A stretch of 52,584 bases of DNA from Marinobacter sp. (GTDB lineage Bacteria > Pseudomonadota > Gammaproteobacteria > Pseudomonadales > Oleiphilaceae). Positions within the stretch are counted from its first letter, which is position 1; every line of letters begins with the position of its first letter. The DNA lies in NCBI GenBank assembly GCA_014762755.1, contig JABURI010000272.1, positions 1 to 52,584 on the forward strand. The letters run 5' to 3'. Below are positions 10,721 through 22,558 of this stretch, piece by piece. Position numbers and translations under genes: made by a program. Under the pieces are notes generated by a model that was given only the letters and a program-made list of their open reading frames with translations, was not told the origin of the DNA and did not search any database.

Positions 10721-12427
10721 ATGGTTCAATCGTCTCTGGCGACGAAATCGCAGTCGTTTGATCTGGTCAAGAGTGAGATAGAGCAGACCATCAAACAGGT
10801 AGAATCCAGCCTTGAGCGTTTCCAGGAAAATCGCGAGAGCGGTGAAGACCTCCAGAACTGCGTCGACTACCTGAACCAGTTACGGGGTATCTTCATCCTT
10901 GTTGAGCTTCGTGGCGGCACACTTCTGTGCCAGGAAGCGGTTGCCATGGCCAATGACGTTCCCGTCGGTGCCAATGACGACAAGAACATTCTCCTGACTA
11001 CCCTCAATAGTGCCCTCTTTATCCTGCGTCGATACGTGGAGTACTACCACCAGCAGCGCGAGGATCATCCGGAGTTGTTGCTGCCGGTCATCAACGATCT
11101 GCGCGAAGCCCGGCGTGAAAAGCCCTACCCGGAATCCTGTTTCTTTGATGTGGACGTCAAGGAACGTCCGGATTTCTGCTCGGATCTCAACCCGGGTACC
11201 TTCGAGGGTAATGAAGCGGATTACGAGGTGATGGCCCGGCGGATGCGGCTGACCTTCCAGGTGGCTTTGCTGGGCGTGTTGCGGGATCGCAATGATGTCG
11301 TCAGCAAGAAGCTGTTCGGCCGTGCAGCCCGCGGATTCGCGCGGCTATGCCAGGGGGCGCCCATGGGGCAGATGTGGTGTTTGCTGGGAATCGTGGCAGA
11401 CACCATGCTGGATCGGGCCATGATCTTCACCAAGGCCCGCAAACGCATGTTCATGCGCGTAGAGCGGTACGCCCGTGAAGTGGTGTATGTGGGCAAGGTG
11501 GCAACGACCAAGGATGCGCCGGATTCACTGATCCGGGATCTGATCTACATGCTTTACCGCAGCGGGTCCGCCAATCCGGAAGTCACACGCATTCTTTCGG
11601 CTTATCGCCTGGCGCCGGCGGAATTCCCCGACTCCATGCTGGAGGCCCATGCCCGACGCCTGTATGGGCCGGGCAGTGATGTGCTCAAGTCCCTGTCGGA
11701 CGCGTTACAGGACGAGCTCAACCAGCTCAAGGACAAGCTCGACATCATCGAGCGTGGAATCGAGCCGGATCTGGCGGAGCTGTCGTCGATTGCCGATGCC
11801 CTCGAGCGCCTTGCCAACACACTGCTGATGCTGGATCTCAACAAGCTTGCCGGCATTTCCCGTGATGAAGCGGCCAAGCTCCGCAAGTGGGAAGAAGACA
11901 ACCGCCTGCCGGGCGACGACGAACTTTACCGCCTGGCCGACTCCGTTCTGGGCGTTGAGGACGCGGTGATGCAGATTGTCACTCGCGGCATTACCTCGGA
12001 GACCGATGCCCTGGCCGGAAGCCGGCGCAACCGGGATGAGTCGGTCTACCTTCAGGAAGCAATGTTCGTGGTGGCAGATGAGGCCAGGAGTGCATTGACC
12101 CTGGCCAAACGTGCCATCACGGCATTCATTGAATCGGATTACGACAAGCTGCACCTGGCCAACCTGCCGGCGACCCTGCACAGCATCTGGGGCGGCCTGC
12201 AAATGGTGAACGATCCGGGTGCTGCCGGCGTCCTCAAGCGTGTGGCTGCTTCAATCCAGGACCGACTCCTGGATGCCCGCGAGGCGCCGGCTCATCAGGT
12301 GCTTGAAGCGCTTGCGGATGCTTTAACGTCGCTTGAGTATTACATCGAGAGCATCGGGAAGCGGGAAGACCGCAATCCCGATCTGCTCAAGCTGGCAGAA
12401 TCCTCCCTCGAAGATGTTGGTTTGTAA
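10721..12427 (+). CDS. fimL: FimL-like scaffold protein (ChpA N-terminus homologue)
   Basis: In P. aeruginosa FimL links the type IV pilus chemosensory (Pil-Chp) system to cAMP production and twitching. This protein (568 aa, close to FimL) is all-helical and resembles the N-terminal part of the ChpA kinase, e.g. SEIEQTIKQVESSLERF and EDLQNCVDYLNQLRGIF, followed by a second Hpt-like repeat. I see no clear Hpt phospho-acceptor motif, as expected for a scaffold rather than a relay protein. Location just after rnhA-dnaQ also matches Pseudomonas. The start at 10721 has an AGGA 6-9 bases upstream. The name rests on remembered similarity and synteny. Confidence 0.75.
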   Translation: MVQSSLATKSQSFDLVKSEIEQTIKQVESSLERFQENRESGEDLQNCVDYLNQLRGIFILVELRGGTLLCQEAVAMANDVPVGANDDKNILLTTLNSALFILRRYVEYYHQQREDHPELLLPVINDLREARREKPYPESCFFDVDVKERPDFCSDLNPGTFEGNEADYEVMARRMRLTFQVALLGVLRDRNDVVSKKLFGRAARGFARLCQGAPMGQMWCLLGIVADTMLDRAMIFTKARKRMFMRVERYAREVVYVGKVATTKDAPDSLIRDLIYMLYRSGSANPEVTRILSAYRLAPAEFPDSMLEAHARRLYGPGSDVLKSLSDALQDELNQLKDKLDIIERGIEPDLAELSSIADALERLANTLLMLDLNKLAGISRDEAAKLRKWEEDNRLPGDDELYRLADSVLGVEDAVMQIVTRGITSETDALAGSRRNRDESVYLQEAMFVVADEARSALTLAKRAITAFIESDYDKLHLANLPATLHSIWGGLQMVNDPGAAGVLKRVAASIQDRLLDAREAPAHQVLEALADALTSLEYYIESIGKREDRNPDLLKLAESSLEDVGL

Positions 12428-12432
12428 TCACC

Positions 12433-13080
12433 ATGTCCCATGAGCTCGCAACCATCGTACTGGCGGTCGTCGGCGCAGTGCTGGTGATTGCGAGCCTCCT
12501 GTTTTTCCTCCGCCCGCGCTGGTTACTCGGCTGGCTCAAGGGCATGGCCGTGCTCTCGGTACTGGTGATCGGTATCTATACCCTGGTCATCGCCGTCAAC
12601 CTGTTGGGCTACCAATCCCTGGAAGGGATGAAATCCGTTGCTACTGTCTCCACCCAGCGGCAGGGGGAGCAGCTATGGGTCGTGACGTTGCAGACCGGAG
12701 AAGGGGCACCGGTCATCCAGTCGGTGAGAGGCGATCAGTGGCAACTGGACGCCCGGATCATCCGCTTTGCAGGCCCGATTCGCTGGCTGGGAGTTGCGCC
12801 GGGCTACCGGTTGGAGCGACTGAGTGGCCGTTATACCTCGCTTGAGAACGAACAGAGCATGCCCAGAACGGTGATCGGGCTGAGCGAACAGAAGTGGCCC
12901 GATCTCTGGGAGCTGGACCGGCAGTTCAATCTGCCGTTTGTGGAAGGGGTCTATGGTAATGCGACCTTCATGCCCATGCGTGACGGCGCCTTGTTCGATG
13001 TCCGGCTGTCAGCGTCAGGGCTGGTGGCGACGCCCCAGAACGAAGCGGCACGGCAAGCGGTGCAACTCTGGGATGAGTAA
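12433..13080 (+). CDS. Inner-membrane protein of unknown function
   Basis: 215 aa. Two membrane helices lie near the N-terminus (about residues 5-27 and 36-60), separated by a short positively charged turn (RPRWLLGWLKG). They are followed by a roughly 150-residue soluble domain with predicted beta strands and no cysteines. It starts 5 bases after fimL, so is probably cotranscribed and may act with it. I do not recognise a named family and see no catalytic motif. Confidence 0.75.
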   Translation: MSHELATIVLAVVGAVLVIASLLFFLRPRWLLGWLKGMAVLSVLVIGIYTLVIAVNLLGYQSLEGMKSVATVSTQRQGEQLWVVTLQTGEGAPVIQSVRGDQWQLDARIIRFAGPIRWLGVAPGYRLERLSGRYTSLENEQSMPRTVIGLSEQKWPDLWELDRQFNLPFVEGVYGNATFMPMRDGALFDVRLSASGLVATPQNEAARQAVQLWDE

Positions 13081-13097
13081 GCTGAACATCCGGGCAT

Positions 13098-13128
13098 AAA
13101 AAAACCTGCGCTGAGCGCAGGTTTTTTT
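13098..13128. terminator. Bidirectional intrinsic terminator
   Basis: A perfect hairpin with arms AAAACCTGCGC and GCGCAGGTTTT and loop TGA, flanked by an A-run on the left and seven Ts on the right. It sits between two convergent genes (12433-13080 plus and 13143-13457 minus) and can stop transcripts from both. Confidence 0.92.
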
Positions 13129-13142
13129 GTGAGCGGGGCGGT

Positions 13143-13457
13143 TCAGCCCATGTTGAACAGCTCGCCCAGCTTGGTTGCCAGCATCATGTCGCCTTCGGCG
13201 CGCAGCTGACCAGCCATGAACGCCTGCATGCCGTCGGTTTCGCCGGAAACGATGCCCTGTAGGGTGTCGGAGTTCATGATCAGGGTCACGGAAGGGTCTT
13301 CGTGAGAGCCTTCGTGCAGCTTGCAGAAGCCGTCGTTGATGGCCAGGTGGTAGTTCTTGTCGTCCTCAATGTCGAACTGGAACACCAGGTCGAGGCCTTG
13401 AGCTGCGTCTGCGTTGAAATTCTGTTCGAGTTTTTCAAATACCTGAGCTACAGACAT
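13143..13457 (-). CDS. SCP2 sterol-binding domain protein
   Basis: Small stand-alone SCP2 fold, expected to bind lipids or fatty acyl chains in the cytoplasm; the ligand is unknown. 104 aa, with the family pattern VFQFDIEDDKNYHLAI...DPSVTLIMNSDTLQGI and a C-terminal MAGQLRAEGDMMLATKL block. A 100-codon upstream extension is open but lacks family similarity; the ATG at 13457 gives the normal start MSVAQVFEKLEQNF. Convergent with the membrane-protein gene and divergent from sohB. Confidence 0.88.
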   Translation of the reverse strand: MSVAQVFEKLEQNFNADAAQGLDLVFQFDIEDDKNYHLAINDGFCKLHEGSHEDPSVTLIMNSDTLQGIVSGETDGMQAFMAGQLRAEGDMMLATKLGELFNMG

Positions 13458-13640
13458 TATCTTGCCCTTCTGAATAGTTGTCTTGTCTTGGCGAAGCCGA
13501 TCTCGCAATTCGACTTTATGGTCAGCAGAGGGTTGTGTCAAGCTCGATCGAACGCTTGTTTTAATTTTTTTGCTCCGCTTATCAGTGTTAATTCGGTAAG
13601 TTACACTCTCGTCTTTGCATAACCATTTGGAGAAGCCATT

Positions 13641-14705
13641 TTGGAGTTCCTGACAGAATACGGCCTGTTCCTGGCGAAGGTCGTGACCTTCGTGGTTGCC
13701 GCACTCGTGATTATTTCCGTCATTATCTCTGCCGCCCAGAAGGAGCGAGAAGATCATGAAGGTGAGGGCGAGTTGAGAATCCGGAAACTCAACGAAAAAT
13801 ACCAGAAGTTGCGGGAAACCATTCAGGCGCGGCTGATGGATGACGGCGAGCGAAAGGCCTTTCTGAAGGCGCGCAAAAAGGAAGACAAGGCCGAGAAAAA
13901 GGCCGCAAAAGGCAGGGCGAAGAGTGGGCCCGAAGAGCCGGAACCCCGCTCGAGAGTGTATGTGCTCGATTTTGACGGTGATATCAAGGCCAGCGATACC
14001 GATCAGCTGCGCCGTTCGATCTCAGCGGTACTGAGTGTTGCCAAGCCGGAGCAGGACGAGGTGGTCATTCGGCTGGAAAGTGGTGGCGGACTGGTGCATT
14101 CCTATGGTCTTGCAGCGGCCCAGCTGGACCGGATTCGCAGCAAGGGCATTCCGTTGACGGCCTGTGTCGACAAGGTGGCTGCCAGCGGCGGCTATATGAT
14201 GGCCTGCGTTGCTGACCGGATCGTCGCCTCGCCCTTTGCGATTCTCGGCTCCATCGGTGTGGTGGCCCAGTTGCCCAACTTCCATCGTTTCCTCAAGAAA
14301 AATGACGTGGATTTTGAAGTGCTGACTGCCGGTGAGCACAAGCGGACCATGACCATCTTTGGCGAGAACACCGAGAAAGGCCGTCAGAAATTCCTGGAGG
14401 ACCTCGAGGATACCCATGGGCTGTTCAAGGAGTACGTCACCGAGCGCCGGCCCAGAGTCGATATTGCCAAGGTGGCCAACGGTGATATCTGGTTTGGCAA
14501 ACGGGCCCTGGACGTCAATCTGATCGACGAAATCAAGACCTCCGACGAATATCTCATTGAGGCATGCGATCGTGCCGACGTAGTGTCAGTAACATACCAG
14601 CGCAAGCGAACACTTCCGGAGAAATTGGGCCTGGCCACCAGTGCCGCCCTGGAGCACACGGTTTGGCGGGTGCTCAGTGCCTTCCGGAACCAGAAAATGC
14701 AGTAG
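13641..14705 (+). CDS. sohB: Inner-membrane serine peptidase SohB
   Basis: S49-family signal-peptide peptidase homologue anchored in the inner membrane with its active site in the periplasm. 354 aa: an N-terminal helix (about residues 8-31), a charged lysine-rich linker (about 35-100), then the protease domain. The catalytic Ser is about 182 in VAASGGYMMA and the Lys about 234 in GEHKRTMTIFG, the S49 Ser-Lys dyad. Translation starts at a TTG (13641) preceded by GGAG at a good distance. No in-frame ATG fits the N-terminal anchor. Confidence 0.92.
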   Translation: MEFLTEYGLFLAKVVTFVVAALVIISVIISAAQKEREDHEGEGELRIRKLNEKYQKLRETIQARLMDDGERKAFLKARKKEDKAEKKAAKGRAKSGPEEPEPRSRVYVLDFDGDIKASDTDQLRRSISAVLSVAKPEQDEVVIRLESGGGLVHSYGLAAAQLDRIRSKGIPLTACVDKVAASGGYMMACVADRIVASPFAILGSIGVVAQLPNFHRFLKKNDVDFEVLTAGEHKRTMTIFGENTEKGRQKFLEDLEDTHGLFKEYVTERRPRVDIAKVANGDIWFGKRALDVNLIDEIKTSDEYLIEACDRADVVSVTYQRKRTLPEKLGLATSAALEHTVWRVLSAFRNQKMQ

Positions 14706-14728
14706 CTGACAACAAACGGGGTAACACC

Positions 14729-15727
14729 ATGACAACGAACAGCGAATTCAAAGCCTGGCGAGTGGAAGAGAAGGATGGCGAGTACCAGGGTAGCGAACAG
14801 ACACTCAGCACCGCCGACCTGCCCGATGGTGAGGTGCTGATCCGCGTCAGTCACTCCTCACTGAACTACAAGGACGCGTTGTCTGCCTCCGGCAACAAGG
14901 GTGTTACCCGCTCGTTTCCCCACACGCCGGGCATTGATGCTGCGGGTGAGGTGGTGGAATCGGCAACCGGCGAGCCGGCGGTAGGCAGCCAGGTGATTGT
15001 GACCGGGTATGATCTTGGTATGAATACCGATGGCGGCTTCGGTGAGTACATCCGTGTGCCGGCCGCATGGTGCGTGCCGATGCCCTCAGGTTGGGATGCC
15101 CGTACTGCCATGATCTATGGCACCGCCGGCCTGACTGCAGGCCTGTGCGTCCAGAAACTGCTCCGTATGGGTGCCAGCCCCGAGCAGGGCAAAGTAGCTG
15201 TCAGTGGGGCCTCTGGCGCCGTCGGTAGCGTGGCTGTGGAGCTGCTGGCCAACCTGGGCTTTGACGTTGTGGCGATCAGCGGCAAGGCCGATCATGCCGA
15301 TGGCCTGAAAGCGTTGGGCGCCAGTGAAGTGGTAGGCCGTGAAGCCCTGGCGGAAGAAAAGAAACCGCTGCTCAAGCCGGTCTTTGCCAATGCGGTGGAT
15401 ACCGTGGGTGGCACACCTCTCGCGGAATTGCTCAAGCAGATCCAGCCGGGTGGCTCAGTGTCTTGCTGCGGCCTGGTGGCCGGCCCTCAGCTGCCGACGA
15501 CTGTGTTGCCGTTCATTCTTCGTGGTGTGAATTTGCTGGGTGTGGATTCGGTGGAGATTCCCCTGGTGGACAAGCAGTCAGTGTGGGAGAAGTTTGCCGG
15601 CGAGTGGAAATGTCCGAAGACAGAAGCCTCAGCCCGTGATATTGGCCGTGCGGAGCTGGATGAGGCGCTGAAGGCGTTTCTGAAGGGGGCGTCTGCCGGC
15701 AAGATTGTGTTGGATCATAGTCGGTGA
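14729..15727 (+). CDS. acuI: Acryloyl-CoA reductase / YhdH-family NADPH quinone oxidoreductase
   Basis: Zinc-independent medium-chain dehydrogenase; the AcuI/YhdH group reduces acryloyl-CoA to propionyl-CoA with NADPH, relevant in marine bacteria for DMSP and 3-hydroxypropionate metabolism. 332 aa. N-terminal GroES-like part with SLNYKDALSASGNKGVTR and PGIDAAGEVVE, then a Rossmann domain with VSGASGAVGSVAVELLANLG. The ATG at 14729, 23 bases after sohB, gives the family start. The exact physiological substrate cannot be read from sequence. Confidence 0.88.
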   Translation: MTTNSEFKAWRVEEKDGEYQGSEQTLSTADLPDGEVLIRVSHSSLNYKDALSASGNKGVTRSFPHTPGIDAAGEVVESATGEPAVGSQVIVTGYDLGMNTDGGFGEYIRVPAAWCVPMPSGWDARTAMIYGTAGLTAGLCVQKLLRMGASPEQGKVAVSGASGAVGSVAVELLANLGFDVVAISGKADHADGLKALGASEVVGREALAEEKKPLLKPVFANAVDTVGGTPLAELLKQIQPGGSVSCCGLVAGPQLPTTVLPFILRGVNLLGVDSVEIPLVDKQSVWEKFAGEWKCPKTEASARDIGRAELDEALKAFLKGASAGKIVLDHSR

Positions 15728-15742
15728 GGTAAGCGCCAAGCA

Positions 15743-15884
15743 GGGGTCAGAAGAAGGCTTTCTTCAGACCCCGGAGCGTGAAAATGGGGTCTGATGAACT
15801 TGTTCATCTGACCCCATCTTCAACCAAACTCCCCAATCACCCAGCCCCACTCAGGGGTCTGATGAACTCCGTTCATCTGACCCC
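15743..15884. repeat. Cluster of three palindromic repeats (REP-like)
   Basis: Three hairpins between the convergent genes acuI and DUF934: 15743-15772 (A-type, arms GGGGTCAGAAGAA / TTCTTCAGACCCC), 15786-15815 and 15854-15884 (T-type, arms GGGGTCTGATGAAC / GTTCATCTGACCCC; the last has a one-base-longer loop). They are near-identical to the pair at 7539-7616 and in the same A-then-T order. The second and third belong to a 68-bp tandem duplication described separately. Confidence 0.85.
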
Positions 15885-15917
15885 ATCTTCCGCCAAACTC
15901 CAAATCACCCAGCCCGC
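15786..15917. repeat. 68-bp tandem duplication including the 3' end of the DUF934 gene
   Basis: Unit 1 begins at 15786 and unit 2 at 15854. Both contain the T-type palindrome, then ATCTTC, CCAAACTCC and AATCACCCAGCCC. In unit 2 the TCACCCAGC part is the stop codon and last two codons (Ala-Gly) of the minus-strand DUF934 gene, so unit 1 appears to carry a copied gene end. The spacers between shared blocks differ by a few bases, so the copy is not recent. Confidence 0.75.
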
Positions 15918-16411
15918 CGCCGAAACAGCGGCAAATCCGTATCCGTCGCCGCCTGATAGCCCTGGCTGAAGAAGTTCAGGCAAGTGGCCGCATGGTTGAT
16001 GTCCTTGTCCGGACGCAGGGCATAGGAATCAAACCCGCACCGCTTCATGAACTGCAGCTGGTCAAGCAGCACATCCCCGATGGCCCGCAGCTCGTTCCGG
16101 TAACCAAACCGCTCCCGCAACAACCTGGCAATGCTATAGCCACGGCCATCCACGAAGCGCGGGAAATTCACCCCAATCAACGGCAATTCATTGACCCTGT
16201 CGGCAATGATTTCCGGCTCGTCATGGCTATCAAACCAGACGCCGATCTGATCATTACCCGCAAAATGCTCATATCCCGCCAGCCACAGGTCGGCCGGAAT
16301 CAGCGCCGGCTGGTCTGACGGTATGGCCAGGGACTCGCCTTCCTCCGGGCGCGGAACCACCACCCAGTTGTCCTGACGGATAGTGCCGTCTGCGTTGATT
16401 ACATCAGGCAT
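15905..16411 (-). CDS. DUF934 protein, sulfite reduction accessory
   Basis: DUF934 proteins are encoded next to assimilatory sulfite reductase in many proteobacteria and are thought to help it, possibly in place of the NADPH flavoprotein subunit; the mechanism is not known to me. 168 aa. Family motifs include FPRFVDGRGYSIARLLRERFGY and the tail CLNFFSQGYQ. The ATG at 16411 overlaps the end of the upstream reductase gene by 8 bases, indicating translational coupling. Its last codons lie inside the palindromic repeat unit. Confidence 0.88.
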   Translation of the reverse strand: MPDVINADGTIRQDNWVVVPRPEEGESLAIPSDQPALIPADLWLAGYEHFAGNDQIGVWFDSHDEPEIIADRVNELPLIGVNFPRFVDGRGYSIARLLRERFGYRNELRAIGDVLLDQLQFMKRCGFDSYALRPDKDINHAATCLNFFSQGYQAATDTDLPLFRRRAG

Positions 16412-18056
16412 AGACCCGCTCCTTGAATGGTTTGATACCAATGCGACGATAGGTGTCGAGGAACTCTTCCTCTTCGGTACGCTGGTCGACATAGACATCA
16501 ATGATTTTCGCGATAACCTCCGGCATGTCCTCCCGGGCAAACGAAGGCCCGAGAATCTTGCCGATATCGGCGTCATGGTGGGAAGAGCCGCCCAGGCTGA
16601 CCTGGTAGAACTCCTCGCCTTTCTTGTCGACACCCAGAACACCAATGTTGCCGACGTGGTGGTGACCGCAGGCATTCATGCAGCCAGAGATGTTCAGATC
16701 GATGTTGCCCAGATCGTAGAGATAATCCAGATCATCGAACCGCCGCTGGATAGCCTCGGCCACCGGGATGGATTTGGCATTCGCCAGGGCGCAGTAGTCA
16801 CCACCCGGGCAGCAGATGATGTCGGTCAGGGTATTCAGGTTGGCGGTCCCAAAGCCCATGGGGGTAATCGTCTCCCAGAGTTCCAGCAGCCGGTCCTGGC
16901 GAACATCGGCCAGCACCACGTTCTGATGGTGGGTGACCCTGACCTCTCCGAAGCTGTACTCGTCCGCCAGATCGGCAATTTGCTCCAGCTGCTGATCGGT
17001 GACATCCCCCGGCGGTGTGCCGGTCTTTTTCAGGGTCAGGGTGACAATGGCATAACCCGGCTTCTTGTGGACATCCACGTTGTGGCTGAGCCACTGGTCG
17101 AAGCCGCGGTTCTCGAAGCGCTGTCGCGCCAGCAGATCCATGGCGTTTTCCAGGGCCTCGTAAGGCGGTTCGGTAAAGAACCCCTTCATCCGTTCAATGG
17201 CGTCCGGCGTCAGGCGGGTGGGGGAGTCCTTGATGTGGGCCCATTCCGCTTCCACTTTCTCGGCGAAGCCTTCCGGCGTGAGCGCCTTGACCAGTATCTT
17301 GATCCGGGCCTTGAACTTGTTGTCCCGCCGGCCATAGCGGTTGTAGACCCGCAGCACCGCCTCAAGGTAGGTGAGCAGATCCAGTTCCGGCAGGAAGTCA
17401 CGGATCACCGGACCCACCATGGGTGTCCGGCCGAGACCGCCGCCCACGTGGACGCGGAAACCGAGTTCGCCGGCGTCGTTGCGCACCATCTGCAGGCCGA
17501 TATCGTGGATGCGGATCGCCGCGCGGTCGGTTTTTTCCGAGGCGTTTACCGCTACCTTGAATTTTCGGGGCAGAAACGCGAATTCCGGATGGAACGTCGA
17601 CCACTGGCGGATGATTTCGCAATAGGGCCGGGGATCTGCAATCTCGTCAGCCTGCACGCCGGAAAACTGGTCGGTGGTGGTGTTCCGGATGCAGTTGCCA
17701 CTGGTCTGGTTGGCGTGCATTTCCACTTCCGCCAGGTCGGCCAGGATGTCAGGAACATCTTCCAGGGCCGGCCAGTTGAGCTGGACGTTCTGGCGGGTGG
17801 TGAAATGGGCGTAGCCCTTGTCGTAATCCCGGGTGATACGGGCGAGACGACGCAACTGATCCGAGCGCAGCATGCCATAGGGCACGCAGATCCTCAGCAT
17901 CGGGGCGTGCCGCTGGACATAGAGTCCGTTCTGCAAGCGCAACGGAAGGAATTCTTCCTCGCTGAGTTCGCCCGCCAGGGCCCGTCGGGTCTGATCCCTG
18001 AACTGGGCCACCCGTTCCGCTGCCATTTGCCGGTCGTGTTCGTCGTATACGTACAT
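16404..18056 (-). CDS. cysI: Sulfite reductase (nitrite/sulfite reductase, CysI type)
   Basis: Reduces sulfite to sulfide in cysteine synthesis; cytoplasmic siroheme and [4Fe-4S] enzyme. 550 aa with two ferredoxin-like half domains (YAHFTTRQNVQLNW and EVRVTHHQNVVLADV). The C-terminal cluster and siroheme cysteines appear in CCPGGDYCALAN and ISGCMNACGHHHVG. Pairing with DUF934 rather than cysJ suggests electrons from a source other than a CysJ flavoprotein. The 195 bases upstream are AT-rich, as expected for a regulated promoter; I see no convincing CysB site. Confidence 0.9.
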   Translation of the reverse strand: MYVYDEHDRQMAAERVAQFRDQTRRALAGELSEEEFLPLRLQNGLYVQRHAPMLRICVPYGMLRSDQLRRLARITRDYDKGYAHFTTRQNVQLNWPALEDVPDILADLAEVEMHANQTSGNCIRNTTTDQFSGVQADEIADPRPYCEIIRQWSTFHPEFAFLPRKFKVAVNASEKTDRAAIRIHDIGLQMVRNDAGELGFRVHVGGGLGRTPMVGPVIRDFLPELDLLTYLEAVLRVYNRYGRRDNKFKARIKILVKALTPEGFAEKVEAEWAHIKDSPTRLTPDAIERMKGFFTEPPYEALENAMDLLARQRFENRGFDQWLSHNVDVHKKPGYAIVTLTLKKTGTPPGDVTDQQLEQIADLADEYSFGEVRVTHHQNVVLADVRQDRLLELWETITPMGFGTANLNTLTDIICCPGGDYCALANAKSIPVAEAIQRRFDDLDYLYDLGNIDLNISGCMNACGHHHVGNIGVLGVDKKGEEFYQVSLGGSSHHDADIGKILGPSFAREDMPEVIAKIIDVYVDQRTEEEEFLDTYRRIGIKPFKERVYA

Positions 18057-18138
18057 AGGGGTAATGTCCTGCCTCTTATATCTGGATGGCAGGATATCAC
18101 CAGGTTTTTATTTCCAAAATGATTATTTCAAAATATGT

Positions 18139-18157
18139 TTATCGATTCAGGCGATAA
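18139..18157. promoter_or_regulatory. Inverted repeat between cysI and the 34-aa gene
   Basis: TTATCG (18139-18144) and CGATAA (18152-18157) form a perfect 6-bp inverted repeat with a 7-base spacer, in the AT-rich divergent gap. Size and symmetry fit a dimeric regulator site. I cannot assign the regulator. Confidence 0.3.
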
Positions 18158-18251
18158 GTGCGCGGCACGCAGGCTGGACGAATATCAATTTCCTGCTTAA
18201 CTGAAGAGATATAAACAACAACCATTAAAAAGTAGGGAAGGGGGTGCTTCC

Positions 18252-18356
18252 ATGAAGAAAAGCATGCGTTCAGACAGTCAGGCGGATGCCATCGCTGCGG
18301 TTCTGGTCGTGGTACTGGTGGTCGCGTTCGCCGTTGTCTGGGTCTCGGGCCAATAG
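18252..18356 (+). CDS. 34-residue single-helix membrane protein
   Basis: A 34-codon gene with ATG at 18252 and TAG at 18354, preceded by GGAAGGGGG about 8 bases upstream. The product starts MKKSMRSDSQADAIAAV, a charged head, followed by a hydrophobic helix of about 18 residues (AVLVVVLVVAFAVVWV) and a short tail ending SGQ. This is the build of a small inner-membrane protein with its N-terminus in the cytoplasm. It lies in the cysI-metH interval, divergent from cysI, and its stop is one base from the end of the convergent DUF2970 gene. Function unknown. Confidence 0.6.
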   Translation: MKKSMRSDSQADAIAAVLVVVLVVAFAVVWVSGQ

Positions 18357-18357
18357 A

Positions 18358-18597
18358 CTACTGGTTGGCAAGCACGGCCTGCACCACCAGAATCAGCCCA
18401 CCCACGAAGGCCGCGGTAAACAGTAGTCCTGCAATGATGTAGGGCCACGGACCGTGGCTGGAGAAATCCTCCTGCCGGCGCTTGTCGGACTGAACTCCGA
18501 AAGCGCCGGCCAGGATGCTTTGCATTATTTTCAAAACGCCCGGTGAGCCCGATTTCCGATCTTTCTTTTTGCTTTGATTGTCGGTGGTGTCGGTCAT
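18358..18597 (-). CDS. DUF2970 small membrane protein
   Basis: 79 aa. A charged N-terminus rich in Lys, Asp and Ser (1-20) precedes the family core, ILAGAFGVQSDKRRQEDF, and one C-terminal membrane helix (about 53-75). DUF2970 proteins have no known role. The gene begins 18 bases after the metH stop and is probably cotranscribed with it. Confidence 0.85.
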   Translation of the reverse strand: MTDTTDNQSKKKDRKSGSPGVLKIMQSILAGAFGVQSDKRRQEDFSSHGPWPYIIAGLLFTAAFVGGLILVVQAVLANQ

Positions 18598-18615
18598 TGC
18601 GTCCCTTGTCTCCGT

Positions 18616-22314
<3,699 letters not shown>

Positions 22315-22473
22315 AGGGAAATCTTCCGGGTGTCGTGGCTAACGTCGTATTTCAGTCAATGGCGCGGGATCATAGCAAAAATGCGGGATTCCGTCTTAGT
22401 CCGAATGATCAATATCAAGAGCCGCATGACCTGCGCTCGAAGCAGGAATTCATACGGGAAATTCATTACCTGA

Positions 22474-22500
22474 TTAAATCCCGACTATTTTACTTGGTCT
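22474..22500 (+). promoter_or_regulatory. Possible IscR-type site upstream of nfuA
   Basis: An imperfect palindrome around CCCGACTATTTTACTTGG (22480-22497) lies about 25 bases before a TAAAAT (-10-like, 22523-22528) and 60 bases before the nfuA ATG. Its left half matches the CCCGACTA half-site of IscR type 1 boxes; the right half is weaker. Iron-sulfur control would suit nfuA. This is a by-eye match only. Confidence 0.25.
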
Positions 22501-22558
22501 TTCATGTTCCCGCGAACTCTCTTAAAATAGGAATCAAACTTCCAAACGGGTAGGAAAC

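Noticed and set aside
16383-18122. A 579-codon open frame on the plus strand
   Set aside because: Antisense shadow of the sulfite reductase gene. No ribosome site and no recognisable protein.
22315-22558. Cobalamin or SAM riboswitch upstream of metH
   Set aside because: I looked for a B12 box and SAM aptamer cores in this 244-base gap and found none. Regulation of metH is not visible.
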